Notes: a model not told the origin generated them from the sequence alone. Shown: positions 26,609 to 36,058, counted from the stretch's first letter. The stretch is DNA of 53,638 nt from Caryophanales bacterium UBA1188 (GCA_002310135.1 DBYK01000004.1:655-54292); one strand, 5' to 3'. A program made the numbers and translations.

Positions 26609-28318
26609 ATGAATAAAACTGATTGGTATAAGCATGCAGTTATATATCAAATATATCCATTTAGCTATATGGATGCTAATAATGATGGTGTTGGAGATAT
26701 AAAAGGGATACTATCAAAATTAGATTATATTAAAGGTCTTGGGGTTAATGCAATTTGGTTTAGCCCACTTTATGATTCGCCAAACCATGATTATGGATAT
26801 GATGTAAGAGATTACAAAAAGATTTCTCCAACATTTGGTACTATGAATGGATTCAAAGAACTTCTTAATGAATGTCACAAAAGAGATATCAAAGTTGTAA
26901 TGGATATGGTCCTAAATCATACATCTAATGAACATAAGTGGTTTGTTGAAGCTATTAAAGATAAAGATAGTAAATATAGAGATTACTATATCATTAGGAA
27001 AGGAAGAAAAAGAGGAAATAAATATATAGCGCCAAACAACTGGACATCAACTTTCACAGGTTCTGCTTGGGAAAGAATTGAGGGAACTGATGAATTCTAT
27101 CTTCATCTTTTCACTAAGGAACAGCCAGACTTAAATTGGGATAATCCTAAAGTGAGAGAAGAAGCTCAAAATATTCTAAAATTTTATTTAGATATGGGTG
27201 TTGATGGATTTAGATTTGATGTATTCAATGTTTTTAGTAAAGTTGAGGGCTTACCAAATGATCATAATCCATTTGCGGTTCCAAAAGGTGGTAAATATTA
27301 TATCGATGGTCCTAAAATGCATGAATATCTTCATGAACTTAATAATAAATCATATGGCAAATACGATTCAATGACTGTAGGTGAATCTTTTACTCCAAGT
27401 AAAGAAGATGCCTTAAGATATGTCGATAAAAACAATGAAGAAGTTGATATGCTATTCAATTTTGCCCACCTTGTTAGTGATAATAAATTTGGACTTAAAT
27501 TCTTTAAGAAGAAATTTAATATAATGCAATTTAAAGATGGGTTCTTTGGCCCACAAAATGATTATTATAATAATGGTTGGAATTCATTAGTTCTTGAAAA
27601 CCATGATAATCCAAGAAGCATTTCTAGATTTTCATTGAATTCTAAAGAATTTAGATATGAATGCGCAACTATGTTAGCGCTCATTATGTTTATGGGCTTT
27701 GGTACTCCATTCATCTACCAAGGTGAAGAAATAGGTATGACCAATGTAGAATTTTCAAATCTAGATGAAATGAAAGATCCAGTTAGTCATTTCGTATATA
27801 ATCTTGGAATGAAGATATTCCATTCCCATAAAAAAGTCTTTAACATGGTTTCATATGGTTCAAGAGATCATGCGAGAGTTCCAATGCAATGGGATGATAG
27901 CGTGAATGCTGGGTTTAATACTGGCGCAAATCCTTGGATGATGGTCAATCCAAATTATAAAGAAATAAATGTTTTAAAAGATTTAGAAAGTGATAAATCC
28001 ATCTATAAGTTCTATCAAAAAGTATTTAAATTAAGAGAAGAAAAAGATGCAATTATTTATGGAAGAGTAAAAGAATATAGTCATAATAATAAAAATCTTA
28101 TTGCTTATTCTAGAATATATAAAGGAGTTGAATATTTTATAATTGGAAATTTCAAAGATAAAAAAATAAAATATAAATTCCCTAAAAATTTCAACAACCA
28201 TAGTCTATCTTCACTTTTATCAAATTATACAAATACTTCAATAAAAGATGGTTCAATCACACTTTATCCATATCAAGCTACTATTTATGAGGTTAAGGAG
28301 AATATAAATGAAAATTGA
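26609..28318 (+). CDS. GH13 alpha-glucosidase (oligo-1,6-/alpha-1,4-glucosidase type)
   Basis: A 569-residue cytoplasmic glycoside hydrolase cleaving alpha-glucosides from starch- or sucrose-derived oligosaccharides. The four GH13 regions are intact: VMDMVLNHTS, GFRFDVFN (nucleophile Asp204), TVGESF (acid/base Glu259) and ENHDNPR (Asp333). The opening WYKHAVIYQIYPFSYMDANNDGVGDIKGI and the QPDLNWDNP segment fit the GH13_31-type family. No signal peptide, so it works on imported sugars. GGAGG precedes the ATG. It overlaps the Nudix gene by 11 nt. Trehalose-6-phosphate hydrolase activity cannot be excluded. Confidence 0.92.
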   Translation: MNKTDWYKHAVIYQIYPFSYMDANNDGVGDIKGILSKLDYIKGLGVNAIWFSPLYDSPNHDYGYDVRDYKKISPTFGTMNGFKELLNECHKRDIKVVMDMVLNHTSNEHKWFVEAIKDKDSKYRDYYIIRKGRKRGNKYIAPNNWTSTFTGSAWERIEGTDEFYLHLFTKEQPDLNWDNPKVREEAQNILKFYLDMGVDGFRFDVFNVFSKVEGLPNDHNPFAVPKGGKYYIDGPKMHEYLHELNNKSYGKYDSMTVGESFTPSKEDALRYVDKNNEEVDMLFNFAHLVSDNKFGLKFFKKKFNIMQFKDGFFGPQNDYYNNGWNSLVLENHDNPRSISRFSLNSKEFRYECATMLALIMFMGFGTPFIYQGEEIGMTNVEFSNLDEMKDPVSHFVYNLGMKIFHSHKKVFNMVSYGSRDHARVPMQWDDSVNAGFNTGANPWMMVNPNYKEINVLKDLESDKSIYKFYQKVFKLREEKDAIIYGRVKEYSHNNKNLIAYSRIYKGVEYFIIGNFKDKKIKYKFPKNFNNHSLSSLLSNYTNTSIKDGSITLYPYQATIYEVKENINEN

Positions 28319-28736
28319 ATATAGTTATGGCGCAGTTTTGTATAAAATAATAGATAATGAAATATATTACCTCGTTGAACATATGGTTTTAGGCCATAAC
28401 TCACTTCCAAAAGGCCATATAGAAGCTGGTGAAACAAAAGAAGAATGTGTAAGAAGAGAAATCAAAGAAGAACTCAATCTTACCCCAGAAATAGATTTTA
28501 GTGTTTCCTATACAATCAATTATCATCCTAAAAAGGGTGTAAAGAAATATGTGACATTCTATACAGGAAGAATATTTGATGGTGAGATAATACCTCAAGA
28601 AATTGAAGTTAAAGAAGCTCGTTATTATAAATATAATGAAGCATTAAAAATATTGACTCATAAGAGCGATAGAAGGACACTTAAATTTTTAAATAAATAT
28701 ATTATTGAAAAAGAGAAAAACAATGAAACTAATTAG
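28308..28736 (+). CDS. Nudix hydrolase
   Basis: A 142-residue hydrolase of nucleoside diphosphates linked to another group, close to the Ap4A-hydrolase/MutT class. The Nudix box GHIEAGETKEECVRREIKEEL is complete, except that the late Gly of the consensus (EExGU) is Asn here. The substrate cannot be told. AAGGAG sits within the end of the GH13 gene, before ATG 28308, so it is coupled to that gene. It overlaps the exonuclease gene by 14 nt. Confidence 0.88.
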   Translation: MKIEYSYGAVLYKIIDNEIYYLVEHMVLGHNSLPKGHIEAGETKEECVRREIKEELNLTPEIDFSVSYTINYHPKKGVKKYVTFYTGRIFDGEIIPQEIEVKEARYYKYNEALKILTHKSDRRTLKFLNKYIIEKEKNNETN

Positions 28737-29469
28737 TTGGAATGTTAATGGTCTAAGGGCTTGTATTAATAAAGGCTTTTATGACTTCTTAAAAAAAGAA
28801 AACCCAGATATAATTGGACTTCAAGAAACAAAGATGCAAGAGAATCAAATCGATATTGATTCTTGTGGATATCATCTTTTTTGGAATAGTGCAATAAAGA
28901 AAGGATATTCTGGAACTTTAATATTAACAAAAGAAAAACCATTAAGTGTTCACTATGGATTAGATGGTGGTTCACATAATGATGAGGGAAGAACTATCAC
29001 TTTAGAGTTTGATGATTTTTATTATGTAACACTTTATTCACCTAATGCCAAAGAAGGTCTTTTAAGAATTCCATATAGAATGGAGTTTGAAGATGCATTA
29101 AGGTCTTATCTCAATTCACTTAAAAAGAATAAACACGTTGTTCTTTGTGGAGACTTAAATGTAGCCCATAATGAAATAGATTTAGTAAACCCAGAGCTTC
29201 ATCACCACGACGCAGGTTTTAGTGATGAGGAAAGAGGTAAATTTAGCGAACTTTTGGAATCTGGCTTCATCGATACTTTTAGATATTTCTATCCTGAAAA
29301 AATACAATATTCTTGGTGGAGTTATAGAACATTTGCAAGAGAAAGAAATAAAGGATGGAGAATAGATTATTTTTTAGTTGATAAAGATTTTACCCCATTC
29401 ATTAAAGATTCAATTATATATGATCAAGTTATGGGTTCAGATCACTGTCCTATAGGGTTAATCATCTAA
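28723..29469 (+). CDS. xth: Exodeoxyribonuclease III / AP endonuclease
   Basis: A 248-residue Mg2+-dependent DNA-repair enzyme removing abasic sites and 3' blocks. Family motifs: WNVNGLRA, LQETKM (metal Glu), GDLNVAHNEID (Asp-Asn), GFIDTFRYFYP, WRIDYFLV and the final SDHCPIG (catalytic Asp-His pair). The start is ATG 28723; an in-frame TTG at 28705 is less likely because homologues begin MKLISWNVNG. No strong Shine-Dalgarno is visible, so translation probably depends on the overlapping Nudix gene. Confidence 0.95.
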   Translation: MKLISWNVNGLRACINKGFYDFLKKENPDIIGLQETKMQENQIDIDSCGYHLFWNSAIKKGYSGTLILTKEKPLSVHYGLDGGSHNDEGRTITLEFDDFYYVTLYSPNAKEGLLRIPYRMEFEDALRSYLNSLKKNKHVVLCGDLNVAHNEIDLVNPELHHHDAGFSDEERGKFSELLESGFIDTFRYFYPEKIQYSWWSYRTFARERNKGWRIDYFLVDKDFTPFIKDSIIYDQVMGSDHCPIGLII

Positions 29470-29479
29470 GGAGGTTCAA

Positions 29480-30490
29480 ATGAATAAAGAATATAAACCA
29501 CTTATTAAAAAAAGCAAAAGAAGAGAAGAATTGTTATCAAACAAAGAAACTTCCATTATAAGAAAAGAAAACAGAAAGATAATAAAGATAATTGCGATTA
29601 CTGCAATCATCCTTATGTCAATTATCTTACTCGCATGTATAATTGATATCTACAAATTCTTCTATGATTTAAATGAATATGTAGGTTATGCATCAATCGC
29701 AATCATAGTATTGCTTCTCATAATATTTGTCTTAAGACCTATAATTGTTGCATTATCAACACCTTGTTTTACTCTTGATATTGCGAACGAAAAATCTAAA
29801 TCATCTCTAAATAGATTAAATTTTAACAAACTTAAAAAAGTTGCGAATAATTTAATTGAATCAGATAATATTTCTCCTGAATCAAAAGATAGACTCAAAA
29901 GAACTATCAATAATAGAGATGAATTAAATTTAACATTAAGAGAAATCTATGATAAAGAAATCAGAAACAAGATAAAAGAAATTGTCAATTCATCAGCAGT
30001 AAAGGTACTAGTTTCTACAGCCATAAGCCAGAATAGTAAATTTGATTCTGCCACAGTGATTTTAATTAATATAAGAATGATAATGAGAATAGTGTGTGCA
30101 TGTGGTTATCATCCTACATACCCACAACTATATAAACTAATCATTAAAGTTTTTAGGAATGCATTAATTGCTTATGCAATACAATCAATTGGTATTGATG
30201 AACTAATATTTAATGGAATAAACAGATTAGTGAATGGCGCCCTTTCATCGATTCCAATCTTAAAAGATGTAACTAAGAGTTTAACTCAAGGAGCAGCAAA
30301 TGCTCTTCTAACTTTGAGGATTGGAGCTATCACAAGAAAATATTTATATGAAGAATTTGATATTCAAGCTATGATTGAAGATCCAGAAACTATAAATGAA
30401 GAGATTCTAGAAGAGGCAGTTAATGAAGCAAATTCTGAAATCGATAATGTGATCAATGAAGCAAAGAAGACTGGGGCAAAAACTGCATAA
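29480..30490 (+). CDS. DUF697-like membrane protein
   Basis: A 336-residue inner-membrane protein. A basic N-terminal tail (KPLIKKSKRREE) leads into two TM segments (about 38-61 and 66-92). The C-terminal part (about 165-300) resembles DUF697, a domain found alone or after a GTPase, with a repeated small-residue helix pattern (NALIAYAIQSIGIDELI, ALSSIPILKDVTKSLTQGAANALLTLRIGAITRKY). The last 40 residues are acidic. AAGGAGG precedes the ATG. It is last in the GH13-Nudix-xth unit. The role is unknown. Confidence 0.75.
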   Translation: MNKEYKPLIKKSKRREELLSNKETSIIRKENRKIIKIIAITAIILMSIILLACIIDIYKFFYDLNEYVGYASIAIIVLLLIIFVLRPIIVALSTPCFTLDIANEKSKSSLNRLNFNKLKKVANNLIESDNISPESKDRLKRTINNRDELNLTLREIYDKEIRNKIKEIVNSSAVKVLVSTAISQNSKFDSATVILINIRMIMRIVCACGYHPTYPQLYKLIIKVFRNALIAYAIQSIGIDELIFNGINRLVNGALSSIPILKDVTKSLTQGAANALLTLRIGAITRKYLYEEFDIQAMIEDPETINEEILEEAVNEANSEIDNVINEAKKTGAKTA

Positions 30491-30491
30491 T

Positions 30492-30522
30492 GAAGAATTC
30501 AATTCAAGAATTCTTCTTTTAT
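30492..30522 (+). terminator. Terminator after DUF697 gene
   Basis: GAAGAATTC (30492-30500), 7-nt loop, GAATTCTTC (30508-30516), then TTTTATT. Confidence 0.85.
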
Positions 30523-30531
30523 TATAATTAT

Positions 30532-30542
30532 TATGATATAAT
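30532..30542 (+). promoter_or_regulatory. Extended -10 promoter of the esterase/LRR unit
   Basis: TATGATATAAT (TGA-extended TATAAT), directly after the upstream terminator and 40 nt before the start codon. Confidence 0.65.
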
Positions 30543-30582
30543 AGAGTTGAGCAGTATCATTCTATTTAAAAGGAACTATCTT

Positions 30583-32169
30583 ATGCCAACTGATAAAATA
30601 TCAACAAGAGAAATATTTCTAAGTTCAAACAGTTTTGTTACATTGGATTCAAACAATAATATAGTGACATCTTTGCCTCTTGGTCTAGGTCAGAACAATA
30701 ACTCTTGGTATTCTTTAGGTGTTAATTTTGATGTAACATCAATTTTGAATAACCTTGATATTACATCACAACAAGTGACGCTTGCAGTTCTTTCGATAAG
30801 TGGCACACATAGTGTAGATAATCTTGTTTTCTATGATGTTAATAATACGGAAGTATATCCATCATACACTCAAACAGACTCTTCCACATATAACATTCCA
30901 CTATATGATTTTGTTAATATGTCTTACTCAAGTGGTCACGAATATATAACATTTAAAATAAGTGCTCCAAACGCAATTTATTATAGTGTTCTTGATACGT
31001 CTAACTTGAAGTTGACCCTAAAGTTCATAAAACTCACAAATATTAGTATAATTCATTATCCTAACAAGACTTATTATCAATCTAGTGAACTATTTACTGA
31101 CTCAGGTATTGTGATCAGTGCAACATATGAAAATGGATATGTTGTCTCTTCTATAACAGGACAAACATATAGTGTTCCAGTTAATACACCTGTTTCGATA
31201 AATAATAGATTAGTAATTGTTTATTATTATGATTTGGGAATCACAAAAACCGCAATTATTCCACTAACTGTTTATGCATTAGATGTTAATTACGTTAATG
31301 ATGACTCTAATTATCATAAGATGGATATTTATTGTCCACCAAATATAAATGGACCACTTCCTGTGATTATTACTATTCATGGAGGAAGTTTTACTGGCGA
31401 AAGTAAAAGCAATTATAGTTATATCGCTCCTTATCTTATTCAAAACGGGTTCATTCATGTTAATATGAATTATACATTAATGCCGGAAAATGTAATTGTT
31501 AGTAATGTATCTTATTATGAATTGATGCAAAATGATATACAAACCATTATCAATTACTTAGTTTCAAACAATAATTATTATAAAGTAGATGTCAATAAGA
31601 TTACCTTAATGGGTTATAGTGCAGGAGGCAATTTAGCACTAACCACAGGTATAAAATTAATCTTAGAGGGAAATAATTCAAATTCTTATTCTATTGTAGC
31701 AATTATAACTGAAGGTGCACCTACATTCAGTGAATTAATTTATGGTGTTGATAATAGTGATGAGTTTGGTTTTCCTACAAATGCGTACACTCAAATAACA
31801 AATATAAATGACTTAATAAAGGGTTTATTAGGCTTATCAAATGTTATTAGTCTTAGTGATGCTGATCTTATTAGACCACAGACCTATGACATTAGCAATT
31901 TAGATCCTGTACCAAAGTTTTTGTTTGTTCAAGGTACTGGTTTTAGATTTCTTGATGGCGATTCTCAACCTCAAGATGATAAAACTGGAGATTCTACAGT
32001 TCCTGTTAATGATGTTACGGATTTTATAAATCATATTACTATATATAGTGATTTTTTAACATCTATATTTGTGAAAACAAATCATAGTGGATATGTAAAT
32101 TATTTTTTAAATAACACAAACAATTATAGAACCATATTCATCAATTTCATAAATAATAATTGTAAGTAG
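30583..32169 (+). CDS. Alpha/beta-hydrolase esterase with N-terminal beta domains, no signal peptide
   Basis: A 528-residue protein. The C-terminal half (about 235-528) is an HSL/BD-FAE-type carboxylesterase: oxyanion motif HGG at 266-268, nucleophile Ser346 in GYSAGG and probable His501 in TNHSGY. Residues about 1-145 form a Ser/Asn/Thr-rich beta domain, and about 148-230 look like a bacterial Ig-like domain. Such modules normally sit on exported proteins, yet no signal peptide is found. Start 30583 has AAGGA 8 nt upstream; the in-frame ATG at 30490 lies before the terminator and promoter and adds no signal peptide either. It sits 9 nt before the LRR lipoprotein gene. Confidence 0.75.
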   Translation: MPTDKISTREIFLSSNSFVTLDSNNNIVTSLPLGLGQNNNSWYSLGVNFDVTSILNNLDITSQQVTLAVLSISGTHSVDNLVFYDVNNTEVYPSYTQTDSSTYNIPLYDFVNMSYSSGHEYITFKISAPNAIYYSVLDTSNLKLTLKFIKLTNISIIHYPNKTYYQSSELFTDSGIVISATYENGYVVSSITGQTYSVPVNTPVSINNRLVIVYYYDLGITKTAIIPLTVYALDVNYVNDDSNYHKMDIYCPPNINGPLPVIITIHGGSFTGESKSNYSYIAPYLIQNGFIHVNMNYTLMPENVIVSNVSYYELMQNDIQTIINYLVSNNNYYKVDVNKITLMGYSAGGNLALTTGIKLILEGNNSNSYSIVAIITEGAPTFSELIYGVDNSDEFGFPTNAYTQITNINDLIKGLLGLSNVISLSDADLIRPQTYDISNLDPVPKFLFVQGTGFRFLDGDSQPQDDKTGDSTVPVNDVTDFINHITIYSDFLTSIFVKTNHSGYVNYFLNNTNNYRTIFINFINNNCK

Positions 32170-32178
32170 GAGGTAAAA

Positions 32179-33873
32179 ATGAAAAAAATAATTGTACCAT
32201 TATTAATTTTAATGTTGGTTGGTTGTACTAGTACTAGTACTATTTCAGTTACTACTGAATCTACTACCGATACTCCTACTACAGTTACTGATATTCCTAC
32301 TTCAACTATTCATGAACACAATTATGTATTATCTTATGGTAGTGATCATCATTTTAAAGTTTGTGAATGTGGAGATGTGATGGAAGCTGAACCACATTCA
32401 TATACAATAACCATACTAGAAAAACCTACAGAAACATATTATGGTCTAATACATAAAAAATGCGATGTATGTGGTTATGAAAAAGAAGAAGAAATAAATA
32501 TAGATCGATATATAGATCAATTAGTTTTTGAGCTTTCTATAGACGAATCATATTATATAGTTTCATGTATTAGTGATTATTCTTATGATATCGTAGTCAT
32601 CCCATCAACATATAACGATAAACCAGTTAAAGAAATAAAAGAGAGAGGCTTTTGTGATAACAGAATAAAATATGTCTATATTTCTGATGGTGTCACATCC
32701 ATTAAAAAAGAAGCTTTTCATCTATGCGGTCTTTTAAACTATGTTTATCTTCCTAAGAGTTTAAAAACAGTTGGTGAATACGCATTTAATGTAAACAAAA
32801 TAAAAAGTGTATACATATCAAGTTTAGAATCATGGTGTAATATTGAATTTGCTAATGAGTATTCAAATCCATTATATTTAACGAGCGAGTATAATTTAAA
32901 TAGTACGTTTTATTTAAATAATGAATTAGTAACTGCTGATTTAGTTATTCCAGATAGTGTAACTTCTATAGGAGAATTTGCGTTTATAGGGCTTTCATTT
33001 AATTCAGTTACTATTCCAAGTACTTTGGATTATTTAGGCAATAATTTCTTTTATTCATATAAACACAACTATGCCATCGAAAGATTATATGAATATAAAA
33101 ATGGATATTATTTTGGTAATGAAGAAAACCCATATTTAGTTTTATATAAAATTGATAAAGATGTTGATTATGATGGGGTTTTTGAAATAAAAGATGGTTG
33201 TAAATTCATTTTTAGTAACGTTTTTAGCTATTTTAGCCAGAAAACAAAAACAGAAATAGAAATACCATCATCAGTCAAAAGCATTGGTTCTTATGCTTTT
33301 TCATATTCTGATGCGTTTAATAGTATAACTCTTTCAGATAATATATTAAAAATAGGGCATCACGCTTTCTATAATGCTAATATAGAAAGCATAGAATTAA
33401 ATGGTGGAATTAAAAAGATAGATGATAGCGCTTTTATTGTAGAAACAGAAAATTTCTATTATAATGGTACTCTTGAAGAATTATTAGAAGCTGGTCCATT
33501 CAAATTATTAGAAGCTGGTTCATTCGAGTTTTATTATGATCGTTTTGGGTGGCCATTTTATGTAACTGAGTCTTTTTTTAGAAAAATTAATAATCTATAT
33601 ATCCTAGATTCTCTTGGCACGTATACTTATAAAAATAATAACTATAAACTATTAACTAGGATAACAGTCCCAACAGATGCAAGGGTTGCCTCTAAAGCAT
33701 ATGGAGATGCAATACGTAATTGCATGAGTGTTGTTAGAGTAGTTGTAGAAGAAGGAGTACAATCAATTGATGCTTATGCATTCCAGTTTTGTTATAATCT
33801 TGAATATGCAATTATTCCAAAAACAACTATAGTAGATGAAAATGCATTCTTTAATTGTACATACCTAAAATAG
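32179..33873 (+). CDS. BspA-like leucine-rich-repeat surface lipoprotein
   Basis: A 564-residue cell-surface protein. The signal peptide ends in lipobox LVGC (Cys16), then a Ser/Thr linker made partly by ACTAGT-type short repeats. Residues about 38-110 form Cys/His modules (HEHNY, CECGDVM, KCDVCGYEK) like those in the esterase lipoprotein at 377. LRR_5 repeats follow, of the BspA type (VTSIKKEAFHLCGLLNYVYLPKSLKTVGEYAF, VIPDSVTSIGEFAF), to the C-terminus, with some degenerate copies. Such proteins usually bind host or microbial surfaces. AGGAGG precedes the ATG. Cotranscribed with the esterase gene. Confidence 0.85.
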   Translation: MKKIIVPLLILMLVGCTSTSTISVTTESTTDTPTTVTDIPTSTIHEHNYVLSYGSDHHFKVCECGDVMEAEPHSYTITILEKPTETYYGLIHKKCDVCGYEKEEEINIDRYIDQLVFELSIDESYYIVSCISDYSYDIVVIPSTYNDKPVKEIKERGFCDNRIKYVYISDGVTSIKKEAFHLCGLLNYVYLPKSLKTVGEYAFNVNKIKSVYISSLESWCNIEFANEYSNPLYLTSEYNLNSTFYLNNELVTADLVIPDSVTSIGEFAFIGLSFNSVTIPSTLDYLGNNFFYSYKHNYAIERLYEYKNGYYFGNEENPYLVLYKIDKDVDYDGVFEIKDGCKFIFSNVFSYFSQKTKTEIEIPSSVKSIGSYAFSYSDAFNSITLSDNILKIGHHAFYNANIESIELNGGIKKIDDSAFIVETENFYYNGTLEELLEAGPFKLLEAGSFEFYYDRFGWPFYVTESFFRKINNLYILDSLGTYTYKNNNYKLLTRITVPTDARVASKAYGDAIRNCMSVVRVVVEEGVQSIDAYAFQFCYNLEYAIIPKTTIVDENAFFNCTYLK

Positions 33874-33892
33874 ATATAGTTTAGTTATAAAG

Positions 33893-33926
33893 AATTCTTA
33901 TAGCTCGTTTGCTATAAGGATTTTTT
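33893..33926 (+). terminator. Terminator after LRR lipoprotein gene
   Basis: A 12-bp stem with one G-T wobble (33893-33904 with 33911-33922), loop TCGTTT, then Ts. Confidence 0.8.
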
Positions 33927-33950
33927 ATATAATTATAGGCTTAAATATAA

Positions 33951-33984
33951 AATTATTTAAAACTTTAAATAATTATGATATAAT
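33951..33984 (+). promoter_or_regulatory. cmk promoter with overlapping inverted repeat
   Basis: TATGATATAAT (33974-33984) is the extended -10. Just upstream, AATTATTTAAA (33951-33961) and TTTAAATAATT (33964-33974) form a perfect 11-bp inverted repeat with a 2-nt gap, covering the -35 region. Confidence 0.55.
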
Positions 33985-34005
33985 ACATTTTTGGAGGGTG
34001 AAAAA

Positions 34006-34668
34006 ATGAAGTACTCTGCTATCGCAATAGATGGTCCTGCTGGAAGCGGTAAATCAACAGTTGCTAAAAGTATTGCAAGGACGATAGGATTTACATATAT
34101 TGATACTGGTGCAATGTATAGAGCTATCACTTTAAAAGCCTTAGAATTGAATATTTCTGATTTAGGTGATGAAAAGAATTATGAATTCATCAATGATACA
34201 AGGCTTGATTTCATTGATGGTAAAATGCATATGGATGGTAGAGATGTATCAAAAGAAATAAGAAGTGAAGAAGTTGTTAAACATGTTTCACTTGTTTCAT
34301 CCCTTTTATATGTTAGAGAAGCTCTTGTTAGAGAACAGAGAAACCTAGCAAAACGTGCTAATGTCATAATGGACGGAAGAGATATAGGCACTAATGTCTT
34401 AACTGATGCAGATTTAAAAATCTATTTAACTGCAAAAGTTGAGGTTAGAGCTTATAGAAGATATCTTGAACTCAAAGATGCTGGTTCAACTATGACTCTA
34501 GATGATGTAATTAATGATGTCATTAGAAGGGACACCTATGATTCAACTAGAAAGCACAATCCACTAAGGAAGGCCGAAGATGCGATAGAAATTGATACAT
34601 CTTCACTTACAATAGAAGAAATTTCACAAATGATTATTAATTTATTTAAGGAGCTTAAACATGAGTAA
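34006..34668 (+). CDS. cmk: Cytidylate kinase
   Basis: A 220-residue kinase converting CMP and dCMP to diphosphates with ATP. The P-loop GPAGSGKST is at the N-terminus, followed by YIDTGAMYRA (CMP contacts), MDGRDIGTNV and the lid RRYLELKDAG, RRDTYDSTRKHNPL. Length is typical. The start is ATG 34006 with GGAGGG upstream; the in-frame TTG 33991 overlaps that ribosome site and is rejected. It overlaps the S1 gene by 8 nt, forming the widespread cmk-rpsA-der cluster. Confidence 0.96.
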   Translation: MKYSAIAIDGPAGSGKSTVAKSIARTIGFTYIDTGAMYRAITLKALELNISDLGDEKNYEFINDTRLDFIDGKMHMDGRDVSKEIRSEEVVKHVSLVSSLLYVREALVREQRNLAKRANVIMDGRDIGTNVLTDADLKIYLTAKVEVRAYRRYLELKDAGSTMTLDDVINDVIRRDTYDSTRKHNPLRKAEDAIEIDTSSLTIEEISQMIINLFKELKHE

Positions 34669-36019
34669 TTTAAGAGTTGGAACAACTGTGACAGGAGAAG
34701 TCGTATCTGTAGAAGACAATCTTGCATATGTTGCTGTTGGAGGAAAATCTGAAGGTCGTATCTACCTTGAGCATTACACATCTGATAAAGATGTGAAAAA
34801 TCTAAAAGAAGTTTTGAAAGAGGGCGCCCAGATAAAAGTCCAAGTGACTAAGAATTCTGATGGGTTAATTCTCCTTTCAAGATTAGATATAGAAGAAAAA
34901 GAGAAAAGAGATAAGATAATTCGTAAGATTATGAACCATAAACCATTTATGGCTCAAGTTGTATCTAAAAATAAAAATAATGAATTTGTTTTATCTAAAG
35001 ATGGAGTTAGGTTAATTCTTCCAGATAACTATGTTGATCTAAAAGCTGATTTTGATAAAGATTCTATTATCGGTACAGAACAAAAAGTAGTATTCGTTAA
35101 GAGTGAAGTTGATGAAAGAGGAAAAACTCGTTTCGTTGTTAGTCGTAAACAAGTTCAATACAATGAAGAGAGAAAAGCTAGAGAAGAAGAATTCAGCTCT
35201 ATTAACACAGGTGATGTATTAACTGGAACTGTAGAAAGAATAACTGATTTTGGTGCATTCATTAAATTCAAAAGTGTAGAAGGATTATGTCATATAAGTG
35301 AAGTATCACATTATAGAATTAAAAATCCAAGTGAAGAACTTGAAATTGGACAATCAGTTGAATGTAAAGTAATTAAGAAAACTGATACAAAACTTCATTT
35401 ATCCATTAAAGCATTAAAGAAAACTCCTTGGGAACAATTCTTAGAGAACCATAAAGTTGGCGATGTTGTTGAATGTGAAATAATCAAAAAGAGTGAAAAG
35501 TTTATGTTATGTTCTCCTGAAAGAGACATAGTTGGTATACTCAATCAATCTGATTATTCATGGAATAGAGATGAAAACTTCGCAGGTTCAGTAGAAGAAG
35601 GAGATAAAATAAATCTTCAAATAACATACATAGACAAAGACAAAAATAAAATGACTCTTTCTAAGAAACACCTAGAATACAATCCATGGCATGATGTTCA
35701 TCTTCATGTTCATGAGATAGTATCTGGAACAGTTGAAAGATTCACAAACACTGGCGCTATTATTAAGGTTGGAAACGTGGAAGGTTTCTTATCTAATAAA
35801 GATGCTAGTGATGAAGGAAAAGATGCTCAAGAAGTACTAAAAGTTGGTGATGTTATAAATGCTGAGGTAGTTGCTGTTAATCCACAACGTTGGCTTTTAA
35901 CTTTATCAATTAGAACTATAGAGGAAAGAGAAAAGAGGAAATATGTTGAAAAGTTTATTGAAGAAAACGTTTCAAGCTCTTCAACATTAGAAGATTTATT
36001 TAAAGAAGAAGAAAAATAG
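34661..36019 (+). CDS. rpsA: S1-domain RNA-binding protein (ribosomal protein S1 homologue)
   Basis: A 452-residue protein with about five S1-type OB folds: residues about 4-72 (VGTTVTGEVVSVEDNLAYV), a degenerate one about 95-167, then about 183-256 (GTVERITDFGAFIKFKSVEGLCHISEVS, the best match), about 268-342 and about 350-422 (GTVERFTNTGAIIKVGNVEGFL). It probably helps mRNA binding and start-site access on the 30S subunit. Position between cmk and der supports the rpsA/ypfD assignment. The C-terminal tail is charged. It starts within the last codons of cmk (8-nt overlap) with AAGGAG upstream. Confidence 0.9.
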   Translation: MSNLRVGTTVTGEVVSVEDNLAYVAVGGKSEGRIYLEHYTSDKDVKNLKEVLKEGAQIKVQVTKNSDGLILLSRLDIEEKEKRDKIIRKIMNHKPFMAQVVSKNKNNEFVLSKDGVRLILPDNYVDLKADFDKDSIIGTEQKVVFVKSEVDERGKTRFVVSRKQVQYNEERKAREEEFSSINTGDVLTGTVERITDFGAFIKFKSVEGLCHISEVSHYRIKNPSEELEIGQSVECKVIKKTDTKLHLSIKALKKTPWEQFLENHKVGDVVECEIIKKSEKFMLCSPERDIVGILNQSDYSWNRDENFAGSVEEGDKINLQITYIDKDKNKMTLSKKHLEYNPWHDVHLHVHEIVSGTVERFTNTGAIIKVGNVEGFLSNKDASDEGKDAQEVLKVGDVINAEVVAVNPQRWLLTLSIRTIEEREKRKYVEKFIEENVSSSSTLEDLFKEEEK

Positions 36020-36021
36020 AA

Positions 36022-36042
36022 TAGGCCAGATAGGCCTTTTCT
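36022..36042 (+). terminator. Short hairpin between rpsA and der
   Basis: AGGCC (36023-36027), loop AGATA, GGCCT (36033-36037), then TTTCTT. The stem is only 5 bp and lies 17 nt before der, so it is a weak terminator or attenuator at most. Confidence 0.4.
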
Positions 36043-36058
36043 TATTATAGAGGGTATT

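Noticed and set aside
30490..30582. Upstream extension of the esterase reading frame to ATG 30490
   Set aside because: It would run through the terminator hairpin and promoter of the unit, and gives no signal peptide. ATG 30583 has a proper ribosome site.
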